This document shows, piece by piece, positions 10,560 to 23,121 of a stretch of 64,000 nt of DNA (positions are counted from its first letter, which is position 1; every line of letters begins with the position of its first letter). The DNA is from Platerodrilus igneus. Taxonomy: Eukaryota; Arthropoda; Insecta; Coleoptera; Lycidae. The DNA is taken from NCBI GenBank assembly GCA_036346225.1, contig JARFIW010000003.1, forward strand, positions 6,545,501-6,609,500. The letters run 5' to 3'. A model generated the notes under the pieces. That model was not told where the DNA came from. It saw only the letters and a list, made by a program, of their open reading frames with translations, and made no database searches. The position numbers and the translations under genes were made by a program.

Positions 10560-12685
10560 AAATTCGAAATACTCCTTTGCTATGTCACGATTTAATTATT
10601 GTACACAAACTATATGCTGCATAACATTATCCTGTGAGATTAGTACACTTAATGGTGTAATTCTGCAAATCTTTAAAAACGCATTTCTCTAATTGCACTT
10701 TGCATAAATTGCAATTGAAATGTAGTTGTTATTTCCTGGTCGTATTGTGTAACAATATCTTACTTGCTTACTTTCTAGCGACGCATTCTGTGTAATAATA
10801 GTAAACAAACTACATACTTTTATTAGATAATTGTGTTCTGCTATCATTTCTTGATACTTGTGCATGCCACATATTTTAGTAGAAGTATAAGTAATTAGTT
10901 ATCGGAACTAATTTCAATGCGTTAATTTGAGTTATATTGAAAGTTTGTTGTGTTGGCTGCAGTAAAAAACTAGAAATACCCTAACCTTGTAACGTAAATT
11001 GTTGAAATGGCTCACATCTTTGAATCGAACGAATTGGTGTATATGCTGCTGTTTAGAGAGAAACACAGAAGTGCTGAATGGGCATTGCGTATTTAAACAG
11101 AAAGATACTCGTTACCGTCTAACCGCGTAATACAAATATTATGTAGGAATAAGGTGAAATGATACCCCGAATGTGCTAAGTCGTATATTAGACGCGCATA
11201 ATCATGTATACATTGCCACGACAGGGACGATAGCTCTGAGCGTTTAGCGTAAAGGATCTAATACAGTTATTTTTATTTCGCTTGTTTATAGGTGTAAATT
11301 TTTCCTTGGTCAAGGATTTCTTCTTTAAATGCGGTTATCTTGTATTTGTCTATATGCCATTAAAATTTTCACTCTTAGTTTGGCTACATACTGTATATGA
11401 TGCTCCTTACATCTCTGCTTTATAAAAAAAGGCTTCGTAGTTTCCATAAATATCTTCCTGTATTATCACGTCGAAACTTCTTACTGTTATCTCTAATTTT
11501 GTCGTGTTGCTTGTACAGAGTCAACATTTTTCACCGTTAATGAATTATGGTAGGTAGGCATTTCCGTTTGTATCATAACGTTAGTTGTGCAAATTTTCTC
11601 TTACCAAATTGTTGGGGCTCGTATCTTCCGAAATCCATATGCTCTGTATTTTAAACCTGACACATTGTATGTATGGTTCCTAAATCCGATTAATCTAATA
11701 TAAGATTTTAGTGTGTGTGTAAGGGGAATTATTTTTAGACGTTTATGCGTATTACAACATAAAAATTTGTATGTTATATGGCAGTTTAACACTTTATAGT
11801 AGTAACAACTTGTTTTGATCGGATTGTTACTGTTTTGCTATCAACATTTGCTTTTGAATGGGTACTCGACAGATACAAAACACGCGTAAACTTTGTTGCA
11901 CAATTTATATCGCGTATAGTGTGAGCGAGGAAATTATTTTTAGTTCTAAATATTTATATTTGCCGGTCTATTTTTATTTGTTTTTCTTAATCACTCAACG
12001 CTATTTCAATAAAATAAAAATTAAATTTTATGTGTGCCGTTTAAAACTAGGATAAAGTTCACCCAACACCAAATAAATCATAGTGTTCCATTTGATGACT
12101 TTTATCTGTGATTTCAATTTTAGACTTTTTAAGCTTATATACCCTAAATTTCAAAATATAAATCACGCAAGCACCAGATACGAAATTTCGAAGAAATTAC
12201 CTATACTCTGTCAAGTGGAATATTTTATGAAGACACAGCTGTTAAAAACTGTAAATGAATAAATTCTGTTTTTTTTCTGGTTTTTTGATTCGTTCTGATT
12301 GAAAATGTAATTAAGTTTGCAGTTTAAAGAGTATTAAAAAATAACAGTATCAAAAACAAACGTTTGGATATGCGCTATGCAAATATAAGGTGCCCTAAAA
12401 ACTAAAGAAATGCCTTAGGAAGTGTCTTTGGCCAAAAGCTTCTATTTCCTTCTATTTAATATCTATACAAGGTTATGATATAAAGATTTTATTTTATGAG
12501 TAATTTTTGTTATTTTCTTATGTTTGACTTTTTAACGTCAGTCGTTATTTTAAGCACACCTCAAATAAAACTTAGTTCTTACGCAAAAGTTCTTAATTTT
12601 TACAACAGACATAGAAGAACACATTGCCAGTTTCCCTACCTAAGGCTATTTAAATCTCATATTTTTAAAAATACGGAATGATGTA
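10560..12685. other. No feature identified
   Basis: AT-rich sequence with only short scattered frames and no recognisable repeat or domain. Confidence 0.45.
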
Positions 12686-12689
12686 CCGG

Positions 12690-13690
12690 ATGATTCAAAA
12701 TGATGGACACAATTTCAGTTTACTATATTTCCTGAACTAATTGTATTTTAATTCTGTAAGCTACATTTGAAAGAGGAGACTGTGTAGTTTGGAATACTGC
12801 ACAAGATCGCTCTAGCACAGCATCGCACTGTAACGTCAGTTGATTCGAATACGTACCGCTTGAGTTGTAAGTGAGATTGCTACGCTGCAGCACACGATAT
12901 TTTACGTTCGTGAATACAGCAGAAGCGAATCTGAAACTGCGGTGCAGCGTGCATTCCGTTGATTCTCCAACGAGAAAGAGTATTTGTCGTTGGAATGAAC
13001 AATCTGACGAAACTGGCTTTCTGTGTAAAATTAAAAACCTAGGCCGACTGCGTGACTCGGAGGAAAACGTAGCCCAATGAATTCAACCCATAGAGCGAGT
13101 AAGGAAGTTGGACTGGCCTATATTTGTTTTTCCAATGCTCTACCTGAAGGTACTACATTGGCCAGGAGGCGAGTTTTCTGTACCTGGAAGTTTGAATTTT
13201 GCCAAACTGTTGCTGTTCCAAGCAAGGTAGGGATCTTTAACGTGCGTAGCAGCACTCACACATGGGACCTACACCGCATGCTACGAATCATGGAAGAATA
13301 TGAATTGTTTCTGCTTCGTGTGATTTTTAATGATGAAGCCACGTTTCACCTAAGTGAGAAATTCAACAGGCATAGAGTTTGGATATGGGGGATACAAAAT
13401 CTCTATGTAACCTTGGATCATGAGCGCGACAGCCCAAAAGTGAATGTGTTTTGCGCCGTATCGTTGACAAAGGTCTATGAACATTTCTTTTTAACGAAAA
13501 TACGGTTCTTGGAGTAATGTATCTTAGTATTCTTCAACATTGGCTTGTTCCTCAAATGAACGAAGATTCGAGAGATTATATTTTCCAGCAGTACGGAGCT
13601 CCACCTCATTGCCAACTGAATGTTCGAAAAAATAACTATGCAGGGGTTATACCTGCCCTTCTGCTGTGATACCATATTGTTCAACAGTGG
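12690..13690 (+). mobile_element. Mariner-like transposon remnant (insect HTH/DDE type) with SINE insertion
   Basis: The transposase reads in pieces. An N-terminal helix-turn-helix region (FYVREYSRSESETAVQRAFR) is followed after a frameshift by RKSICRWNEQSDETGFLCK and SEENVAQ. The catalytic half then has FNDEATFH (first Asp), NRHRVWIWG, DSPKVNVFCA and IFQQYGAPPH near 13580-13610. In the family the last motif is QQDGAPPH, so the second catalytic Asp is Tyr here. Frame breaks occur near 12960, 13080 and 13515. A SINE fragment interrupts it at 13125-13268, and about 50 residues of transposase are missing at that point. The terminal inverted repeats could not be fixed. Confidence 0.75.
13125..13268 (-). 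mobile_element. SINE fragment inserted in the mariner-like element
   Basis: The block matches the 3' portion of the SINE at 26380-26674: TTTTCCAATGCTC, then ACATTGGCCAGGA, the CAAGCAAGGTAGGGATCTTT core, and ACATGGGACCT. It lies in the same orientation and is truncated before the tRNA-like head. No clean target duplication is visible. Confidence 0.85.
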
Positions 13691-13699
13691 TATTGTATG

Positions 13700-16600
13700 A
13701 ATGCTACTTCTCGTTTTGTTAGATTATTCGGCATTTTTTCTGCTAGTCTTTGAACATTGATCTAAAATTTCTGCCAAATCTGTAACTAACAGCAGCAACA
13801 CTAATTTTTTCATTTTGCAAAGTGTTTGGAACAGTTCTTGACACAAACTCGAGTTCCTCATTAATCACTGCTAGAAAATCAATTTTCGTTAAACCACGAA
13901 AAGCTGGTTCATTATTTTCATGTTTCGGAAAAAATTTTCATCAGCACCAATTCATTTTACAATTTCCTAAACATTGCTGCTGTCAAAATAATATAGTTTT
14001 CATAAAATTTGCAGTAATTAAGTTTTTAAACGGAAATACACACCTAATTTGTGCAATGTTGCCAAAGTAGGTGCATTTAAGAATTTGCACCTTTTCATCT
14101 GTAGAATCCACCAACGTTTTAGGAAAGCTGTTCGCTGCTCAGTATTACAATAATTTCAGACTATGGAACTTTCGATGATTTTATGTAATAACTAAAACAT
14201 CCCAAACTGTGGTCAACCTACCTTAACACTAACATGACATCATTGCAAGTTAATTCCGCGTTTACCGCATCTCTCTTTTGTAGTAGCTTTGTTTTACTTA
14301 CTGTTAGTCTGACCCTCTGCAATATTTTTCCCTGCCTGTATGTATATTCATAGAATTATTAGGTGAATGTTTTTCTTGTCTGCTTCAAGCGGAATTCTTG
14401 CTGTCTGTATTAAATACGTGTAACATGCATGGAGAGTATATATTTGTGTATTGTAGCTCATGAAAATTGAGTTAACGTAACAATTTTTACAGGGTTTCAC
14501 CTCATTATGGTTTATTTGTTTAATTTTTATTTACATTGTCTGAAAATTGGTTAAAATTTTGTTCATTATTGTACTGTACCATGAAATGCCTTGTGTTAGA
14601 ATTTATACAACGTTATAATATTCAAAATATATGATTAGATATTTTACTCTATGCAGTTTCGTATAGTATTGACAAAATCAGGGAGATAAGTTTATCGCAC
14701 TTACCTCGGTAATTGTATTTACTCACTGCTTTCAAAACCTTCCAAAATTGAGCTTACATCTCTCGGAGTTGACAAGGTGTATCGACCGTGAGTGCACCAA
14801 TCAACAAGATAGTTATATAAATCATCTGTTTACAAGCTGAACTTGTCCAATTGGTCCATGAAATGTATAAATAATCGTAGTAGTTCTTGGTGCTTGCGAG
14901 TATAGCAATCAGTAATTTTATCAAATAATCTTTGAATTACATATGCTACAACTAAATAATTATCTTTATAAACACGTTCACATATCACAATCAATTTCAA
15001 TGCAGTAATATTATTAAAATTCACAATTAATTACAATAATATTATAATACCTTCACAAAATTCATAATAATACGCATTTATACTTGGATTAGGATTTTCA
15101 ACATCAAATTTCTTTCCATGATTGACTAGTTTAGCTACGATATCGTACCATAAAGTTTCTGCAGGATTCAGGATAATGGATTAAAAAAAAGGTACCTCCA
15201 TAACTTCGTTTATGTTGCAAAACAGATGATAACATCCAAATCTAGCAAAATGCCGAAAACCAAAATTAATTGCCTAAAATTGGCATACTGGGGACTCTTC
15301 CAACAAATCGCAACACACACTGTTGAACTACTGCTCTTTAACAGAATAATACTAAGATCAGTAGAGCCCATAGCACTCGCTTCCTTTAGGAAGATTCAAA
15401 TTAAAGAGATCGAAAATTCGGCATCGGCTATTAACTACAACTGTTAATCAAAGTTTATATTATAGAATTGAAAAATAACATCCAGAGGCGAACTTATTTT
15501 AGTAATTATAATCGTGCATGAAAAAGCAAATATGAATACACAATTTTGAAACTGGAGCAAGCGTGTACCAAATAACAAGGTATGTAATAAATCCTTAAAA
15601 TAAATCAGCCATGAAGGATTTAAAATTATGAACCTATTATGCAAACTAACTACACCCAGGAAGCAAGACATCCCTGATTGTTTTCTGCACGAAATCAATT
15701 AGAACTTATTGATTGCATATACTTATTAGCTGTAAAACTCATATTTGCAACCATTTATTCATAAAAGTTGAACTTTAAATACGAACAAATAATGGAATAA
15801 TAAAATACATGAAATTAAAGTTAAATTATAGTATTCCGTAAGCTTTTCTTAAACTTTGAAAAACGTATGTAGGTGTATACAAAAATACAATCCGAAATGA
15901 GTATGCCTAAAACCATTTAAATAATATCTAAAGGTTCGTCCAAAATAACAATTCATTTCCATTAAGTAAACGGGAATCTTTAAATATAAGAAACTGAAGT
16001 ACCTTTTAACATTCGAACCAATAGTACAATCTCTCGAAATTGATGACAGCATGACTTGCCAAAACAAACTATCTCAGTACTGCATCGCTGTTAACCTTTT
16101 TCGTATTTTTTTGGTCCCCTTCTTCTATGAACCTTGTCGTTTTTTCGGTCGTTAGTAGGACATTTTAGTCCGGTAATCTGTTATTTGTCAATCTGACAGG
16201 TAAAAAGTACTGTAATTCATCGTGCCCTATAGAGGTCGTAATCGGTTTCAGAAGAATTTCCCATCAATATTATTTTGCTTTACAATTAACCATGCAAAAT
16301 TACTAAACTAGGCATATCTTTAGTCCTTCATAATTAAGTTATGGTAAAACCAATTAACGAATCCTAAGTTTGCGTCTTTTATAGCGCTGGAATACCAATG
16401 GTGTTGTTCCTCTTTTTTTGGTTTTATGGGGTAGTTTCATCGGCCTATTTGAACCAAATTACAGTGAAATTTGTTGTTTACCTAAACATACAAGAATAAA
16501 GAGGTACGGTAAAGGAACGAAGATAGGAAATAGACAAGGTAAATTTCACTGCATTATGATACGATAGTTGCGTGTAGAACGAAATCATCGCCGCCATTCC

Positions 16601-17005
16601 TTTTTTTAATTGTCTACCACTCCTTGTACGTATCGCGTTCTCAGTGAGCGTGAGAAAATGTTAACGCCGTAAAACACAATAATAATTATAATTAATTCCA
16701 AGGGCAATGCTGGGCACTCACAACCCCATTTACTTAATAATAAGTATTTGTTCCGAGTATAATTACACGACCCATTTTTTTCCAAACTGCATGTGTAATA
16801 TCCCTAGATGCTAAAACTTGGTTACACAACTATTTGTAATATACTTTAAATTAATGATTAGGAAACCACTATGGTATATATTAAAATAAAATCGTTGTGT
16901 AGCCAAATGGGGCATAACAAATGGTTATATATTTATTGTCTGTCCAGTAGGTAAATAGGTATATATCTTAAACATTGTCACTATTATGGAAATTTAGAAT
17001 TCTAA
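13700..17005. other. No gene identified
   Basis: AT-rich sequence. Short frames at 13822-14070, 14830-15024, 15226-15698 and 15849-16067 show no family signature. An 11-bp inverted repeat (CAGTGAAATTT and its complement, near 16463 and 16538) is present but not obviously functional. Confidence 0.45.
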
Positions 17006-17007
17006 TA

Positions 17008-17740
17008 CGTGATGACTTTCAGCTTAAAAAATCAAATCTCTGGAAAATTAAACTGTGCGTTCGTGTAAGTTCTGAGTTGCCAACAACTTACTATTGAACT
17101 TGTTGCGTAGAATTGGTTTGCCAAAGCCAACCTTGAGGTCGAGAGAGCGAAATCTTTCATGCTAGGGGGTACGTAATGACTTTCAGCTTAAAAAAATCAA
17201 ATCTCTACCAAATCAAACTGTGCATTCGTGTAAGTTCTGAGATGCCATCAACATACTGTTGAATTTGCTGCGTAGTGTTGGTTTGCCAAAACCAACATTG
17301 AGATGGGAGAGCAAAATCTTCTATGCTACCTGATGACTTTCTGCTTAAAAAAATCAAATCATTGCAAAATCAAACTGTGCGTTTGCGTAAGTTCTGAGAT
17401 GCCCACAACTATTGAACTTGTTGCGTAGTGTTAGTTCCCCAAACCAGCCTTAAGATTGGGAGAGCGAAATCTTTCATGCTAAGGGGCACGTGATGACTCT
17501 CTGCTTAAATAATCAAATTTCTGCGAAATCACACTGTGCATTCATGTAAGTTGTTAAATGTCAACAACATACTATTGAACTTGCTGCATAGTGTTGGTTT
17601 GCCAAAGCCAACCTTGGGGTCGGCAGAGCGAAATCTTTCATGCTAGGGGGAACGTGATGACTTTCAGCTTAAAAAATCAAACCTCTGTAAAATCAAACTG
17701 TGCACTCGTGTAAGTTCTGAGATGCCAACAACATACTGTT
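17008..17740. repeat. Satellite-like tandem array, about 161-bp unit, 4.5 copies
   Basis: Units start at 17008, 17172, 17329, 17489 and 17653, giving spacings of 164, 157, 160 and 164 bp. Each begins with GTGATGACTTTCAGCTTAAA or a close variant. Shared landmarks are TCAAACTGTGC, GTGTAAGTTCTGAG, TTGCGTAGTGTTGGTTTGCC and GAAATCTTTCATGCTA. The last unit is cut off near 17740. Unit identity is roughly 85-90% by eye. Confidence 0.9.
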
Positions 17741-17744
17741 TATT

Positions 17745-18355
17745 AGAATTTAGAAATGTATTACAATGATGTATTCGCTTATAAGGTAACTTTTTAAATA
17801 TTCTAATGTACGCTTTTTTGTTGCAGGTGAGAGCGATTAAAACCACTTAGTAGTCTATACAATGCATTTCCAAACGTAAGTAGTTAGTTAATCTTCTCCT
17901 ACTCCTAATTTTCGGAGCACTTGTTTATTACATTGAATTTAAGTGGAAACCTTTTGCTACAAAATCAAATTGTAAAGGATTATGAAATTCTTAAACAACT
18001 AAAACTAGACTACACAAACGTTGAAATATCTAACGAAATAAGTTTAATTGCTAAATAAATGCAAAACAGTCAAATTAAAACTTTCGCATGGAGAATTGCT
18101 TGGAAATTGACATTGTGAATACTTCATTTCAGTGCTCGTTTCAATTGACTTAGTATTCATTTGTAAAGTTCTCAGATATCTTTTGAGTCAATTTTCTGAA
18201 CTACTCAATTGCTCTATTGTGTGTGCAACTGACAGTGATCTCTTAAAAGTCATGACATGTTGTCATCATCTTTAGTAAGAGATGGCTATTTCTGTGGTTT
18301 GATTTTAAGTTGACAACACTTTTCTAGTTGCAACCATTTTCAAAATTGACAGCTG
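17745..18355. other. No feature identified
   Basis: AT-rich flank between the satellite array and the second mariner-like element. Confidence 0.4.
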
Positions 18356-18359
18356 ATTT

Positions 18360-19420
18360 ATACCCAGTGCGTTTTGCCACTTTAACATGAATCGGCTTAC
18401 ATCAGAACAACATTTGCAAACTGTGCAAATTTATTTTGAAATTTGTGGTTCAGTTCGCGAAACTTACCGTGTGCTACATCTACCGGAACAAGTTATTCGA
18501 GCAATCGTGAAACGTTTTCGCACTACGCATGTTCTAATTGAAAATACGCATCCTCAGAGAAGACGTACAGTGCGTATCGAAGAAGTTGCTGTTGTAGAAC
18601 GCAGTATTGAGGAAGATCCAAAGGATTTGATTCGCCATTGTGCACAGTAGTTGCAACTTCGTCCATCTACTATATGATTTTCTTTTACAAGCTTACAAGA
18701 TCCAGTTTGTACAAGAATTGAAGCTATATGACCATCGTGTTCGTCGCAGGTTGCGTGAATTGGCCAAAAACGAGATTGCTATTGATCCTTATTTTCACAG
18801 CAAAATCTTGTTCAGCGATGAAGCTCATTTTTGGTCGAACGGCCAGGTCAACAAACATAATTGCCGAATTTGGCGTAAAGAACAACACAGTCATTTTTGA
18901 GACGCCGCTTCATCCACAAAAACTCACCGTTTGGAGGAATTTATGAGCTGTGAAACCATTGCCCTATATTTTTTCAAAGATGCTATCGCTCGGAATGTTA
19001 TGGTCAATGAAGACCGCTATAGGCGCATGATTCTTGATTTTTTATTCCTTAATTAAATGACGTTAATGTGCAACAGCTTTGGTTTCAACAAGACGACGTA
19101 ACATACCTCACAGCACACGACACATTCAGGTTTTTGCAAGAAATATTCACCTAATTGTTCTGTGAAGTGGACTCCACGATCGTATGATCTCATCCCCGTG
19201 GATTATTTTCTATGGGGATATGTGTAGTCGCTTGTCTATTTAAATAAACCAGGCCAACATTTGCTGAGTTATTGCCCATATACGGCATCAGCTACTCGAA
19301 AAACTAGAAATTTGAACTTCCAGAATGCGTGTCATTTGATCCAGCCGCGGCGGCGTACATATGCCCGAAATCATATTCAAGCAGGCATACAATTATCTTT
19401 TCAATAAAGCCATGTTTATG
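18360..19420 (+). mobile_element. Mariner/Tc1-like transposon remnant, DD34D type
   Basis: The transposase is readable across several frames. MNRLTSEQHLQTVQIYFE begins an N-terminal helix-turn-helix at 18387. KIQFVQELK and DHRVRRRLREL follow near 18700. LFSDEAHFW carries the first catalytic Asp (about 18810-18840), and NKHNCRIW follows. FQQDD carries the second Asp (about 19083-19100), and DLIPVDYFLWGYV the third (about 19187-19225). The C-terminal region is recognisable to about 19400. All three catalytic Asp codons survive, but at least four frameshifts or stops make the copy dead. About 40-50 residues, including part of the second helix-turn-helix, are missing near 18650. The terminal repeats were not resolved. 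Confidence 0.8.
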
Positions 19421-19439
19421 GACATTACCACGATTTCAA

Positions 19440-21165
19440 TGTGTTATTATTTCACGTTAAAAATCAAACCTCTAAAAAACACTCAACATATTGCATTTGG
19501 AAATAACAACAAATACTTGTACTAAATATACCATTTGGTAAAATATAAAACCATGTTATTGTTTAAAGTTCTTTTCCTTGTCGTACATCAATACTGGCAA
19601 CACCTCTCGGGATGATGTAGGTGGATCGTTTAATGAAAGAACTTTGGAAGTTATAAATAGTTTCTATACACTAATTGTAAAAGGACATCTCTATTAACTT
19701 AAAGAGTAAATACTGGTACTCGCATCTAAAGATTCGGATTTTGTAAAATTTTTGCGACGTTTGTGAAAAACTGTTTTTAAGAACAATCTGACTGAGCATC
19801 TAAGTTGAACCGCCCTTTTGGCGATTGTTTATGTGTCAAACACGAAAAAATTGCATTGGAACAAGGTGGAACGCTGAGGCAAATATTCTAAAACCTTTCA
19901 CGCGACATAGAGCAGATTTGGAACTTTGGACCGCATGGAGGCGAGTAATTTCATAGAGGTATACCGTAAGTTATGAGGTTTATTTTTGATGCTGGCACAT
20001 ACACATTTTAGGATATCCTTCATTGTGTCTGCTCTGGTTTGGAGAAGACGGTTTTTTACCTTAGATGATGGTACACGCCTTTATTGTACCCTGTAGGCTG
20101 CAATCTTATGATGGTCAACATTTTGTTGTGAAACGCATTGCCTTGTTGTTGATTGCGTACCAAATGCTGAGGTACAAAAGCAGAACTCAGTTTTGTCTAT
20201 CCATCAGTAAGTAATATCATGGTTTAATCAGCACCTACTCCATTATATCCGTTATTGGCAAAACTGTTAATAGAAAATACAATCCTGTCTCTGATTTGAA
20301 GAAGGTCTTTTATTTTTATACACATATTTGCTAAAAAAGCATTTCAAACTCTCAAATGCATCCAGTTCTGTAACATGTGCTGGTCTTAAACTTGTCAATT
20401 GTATAGAGAATGACTAACCAGAATTATGGTCTACCGAGCAGCAGCGCGACTTCGGATTAACCTTTGTGCAAAATACGTTTCACATGGATAACTGTCTAAA
20501 CTGAATGAAGTTAGTGTTTTGAACTGATCCATCTTGTTCAATTGAGTAATGAAATGAAATAGAAGATAACATTTCTGAAACATGTTGTAATTTGTGTGGT
20601 TTATGACTTGTATACGGAGTTTATCTGAATTATTTTTGTTAGATCTAAAGTTGAGTAACTTATACCTTACATTCAAAAGCGAGGAAAGTTTCTTAGAATT
20701 TTGTAAATGTACAAACGCCATTAACCCATATAGACCTGAAATTTTTTTCGTTACAATTAATAAGTTAGTGCGTATATGTGGCTACAAATAATTTGTCCAT
20801 TATTAAAATCTGTTTTTTTGCGTGTTTGAGTAAATACAAATTAGTGGTTTTCTTTTAAAGGAATGGTTGGTTTATGCATAGCGTTTATTGAAAATTTTAG
20901 AGCAAAACGTAAACATGAGAAATTACAATGTATAGCGGTGGTTATAAAGCATTATTTTGGATTTAGTGCAACCTTAACGTTTTTCACATACAAAATAAGA
21001 GTTTTTGTGGCATACTCTCCACCGAATTTGCTTGTTTTGATAAAAAATCAAATGATCCAACTTGTCCAAACGCGAATATTTATGCAAACGCTTGGATTGT
21101 TTAGATGGACCTATTTTAGATACCCTTCAGTAAGTTTCTAATATTGATGTTGCAATGCACCGTCG
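19440..21165. other. No gene identified
   Basis: Short frames such as 20431-20721 (minus) and 20863-21141 (plus) show no recognisable domain. I looked here on the minus strand for the missing C-terminus of the piggyBac remnant and did not find it. Confidence 0.4.
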
Positions 21166-21169
21166 CGCC

Positions 21170-23121
21170 GCATGGAGGTCCCGTGTGTGAGTGTTGTCAT
21201 GCACGTTAAAGATCCCTACCTTGCTTGGAACAGCAAGGGTTCGTCAAAATTCAAAATTTTTCAGGTTAAAGAACTCGCTTCCAGGCCAATGTAGTACTTT
21301 CGGGTGGAGCATTGAAAAATCACATGTAGGGGTACCAACCCACAAGGGCGGCTCCGTGGTTGAAAATGTTGGGCAAGCATTTTTCACAAGAATATACCTT
21401 CATTCGGATCGGACGTAAAATGTAGGTCCCGTGTGTGTGTTGTCACGCACGTTAAAGATTTCTGCCTTACTTGGAATGACAAGGGTTCAGCAAAATTTAA
21501 AATTTCCTTGTACAAAAAACTCGCTTCCTGGCCAATGTATTACCTTTGAGTGGAGTATTTGAAAATCAAATATAGGGATGCCAACCCACAGCCGGGTTCC
21601 TGGGTTAAATAGGTTCACATATGACTACTAATACCAACGTCCTGGGTTCGATTCCTAACACGAACCGCTCAAAAAATATTTGACGAGCATTTTTCACAAA
21701 AAAACACCTTCAGTCGGATGAGAGGTAAGGTGTATGTCCCGTGTGTGAGTGTTGTCACGCACGTTAAGGATTCCTGCCTTGCTCCCAATAGCAAGGGCTT
21801 AGCAAAATTCAAATTTTCGGGGTAAAAAGAAACTCGCTTTTTGGCCAAGGTACTACCTTTCGGTAGTGCATTGAGAAATCTAATATAGGGCTGCCGACCC
21901 ACAAGCGGCTCCGTGGGTTAAATAGGTTTGCGTATGACTACTAACCCCAAGGTCTTGGGTTCGATTCCCGACACGGGCCGCTTGAAAAGTGTTAGGCTAG
22001 CATTTTTCACAAAAATACGCTCTTTCGGATGATAGGTAAAGTGTAAGTCCCGTGTGTGAGTATTGTCATGCACGTTAAAGATCACCACCTCTCTTGGAAT
22101 AGCAAAGGTTCGACAAAATTAGAAATTTCCAAGTAAAAAAAATTGGGTTTCTGGTCATTGTAGTGCCTTCGGATGGAGCATTGGAAATTCAATTATAAGT
22201 GTGCCAACCCACAGATGACTCCATGGGTTAGATAGGTTTGCGTATATACTACCAATCCCAAGGTTCTGGGTTCGATTCTCGACACAGACCGCTTGAAAAA
22301 TGTTTGGCGAACATTTTTCAGAAAAATACACCATTGTTCGAATGAGAGGTAAAATGCAGATCCCGTCTATGACAGGCTAAAGATCCTGATCTCGCTTGGA
22401 ATATCAAGGAATGGGCAGTATTCAAAATTTCTGGGTAAAACACTAGTAGTACCTTTGGATGGGGCATTGGAAAATCAAATGTAGGCTGCTAACTCACAAG
22501 ACGGCTATGTGGCTTAGTTGCTTTGTGTGTGACTACTAATCCCTAGGTCAGGGGTTCGATTTTCCGTACGGATCGCTTGAAAAATATTAGGCGAGCATTT
22601 TTTCACAAAAATATTCGTTCGGATGATAGGTAAAATGTATGTCCCGTGTATGAGTGTTGTCACGCACGTTAAAGATACCTACCTTGATTGGCATAGCAAG
22701 GAATCGACAAAATTCAAAATTTCAGCGTAAAAAGAAATTGGCTTTCTGGCCAATGTAGTCCCTTCGGGCGGAGCATTGGAAAATCAAATATACGGGTACC
22801 AACTCGCAGGCGGATCCGTGGGTTCGATATGTTCGCGTATAACTACTAATTCTAAGGTCCAGGATTCGATTCCCGACACGGACTGCAAGAAAAATGTTTG
22901 GCGAGCAATTTTCACAAAATGTGCCCTCGTTCGGATGAGAGGTAAAGTGTAGGTAACGTGTATATGTGTTGTCACGCACGTTAAAGATCCCTACCTTGTT
23001 TGGAATGCCAAGGGTTGGCAAAATTCAAAATTTTCAGGTAAAAAGAACTTGCTTCCTTGCCAATGTAGTACCTTCGGGTGGAGTATTGGAAAGTGAAATG
23101 TAGGGTGCCAACTGACAATTT
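21170..23121 (+). repeat. Head-to-tail array of seven SINE units
   Basis: The SINE core motif CACGTTAAAGAT (or a variant) recurs at 21202, 21448, 21760, 22071, about 22373, 22665 and 22977. The usual period is therefore about 292-312 bp. Each full unit has a tRNA-like head with box B (GGTTCGATTCC), a GAGCATTTTTCACAAAAATA segment, the core, and a tail GGAGCATTGGAAAATCAAAT. A linker of about 20 bp (TAGGGTGCCAACCCACAAG) precedes the next head. The first junction lacks about 65 bp of head, which explains the 246-bp spacing. Units are clearly diverged, so the array is old. It ends inside the piggyBac remnant. Confidence 0.9.

Noticed and set aside
21191..23021. Frames within the SINE array
   Set aside because: They are explained entirely by the tandem SINE units.
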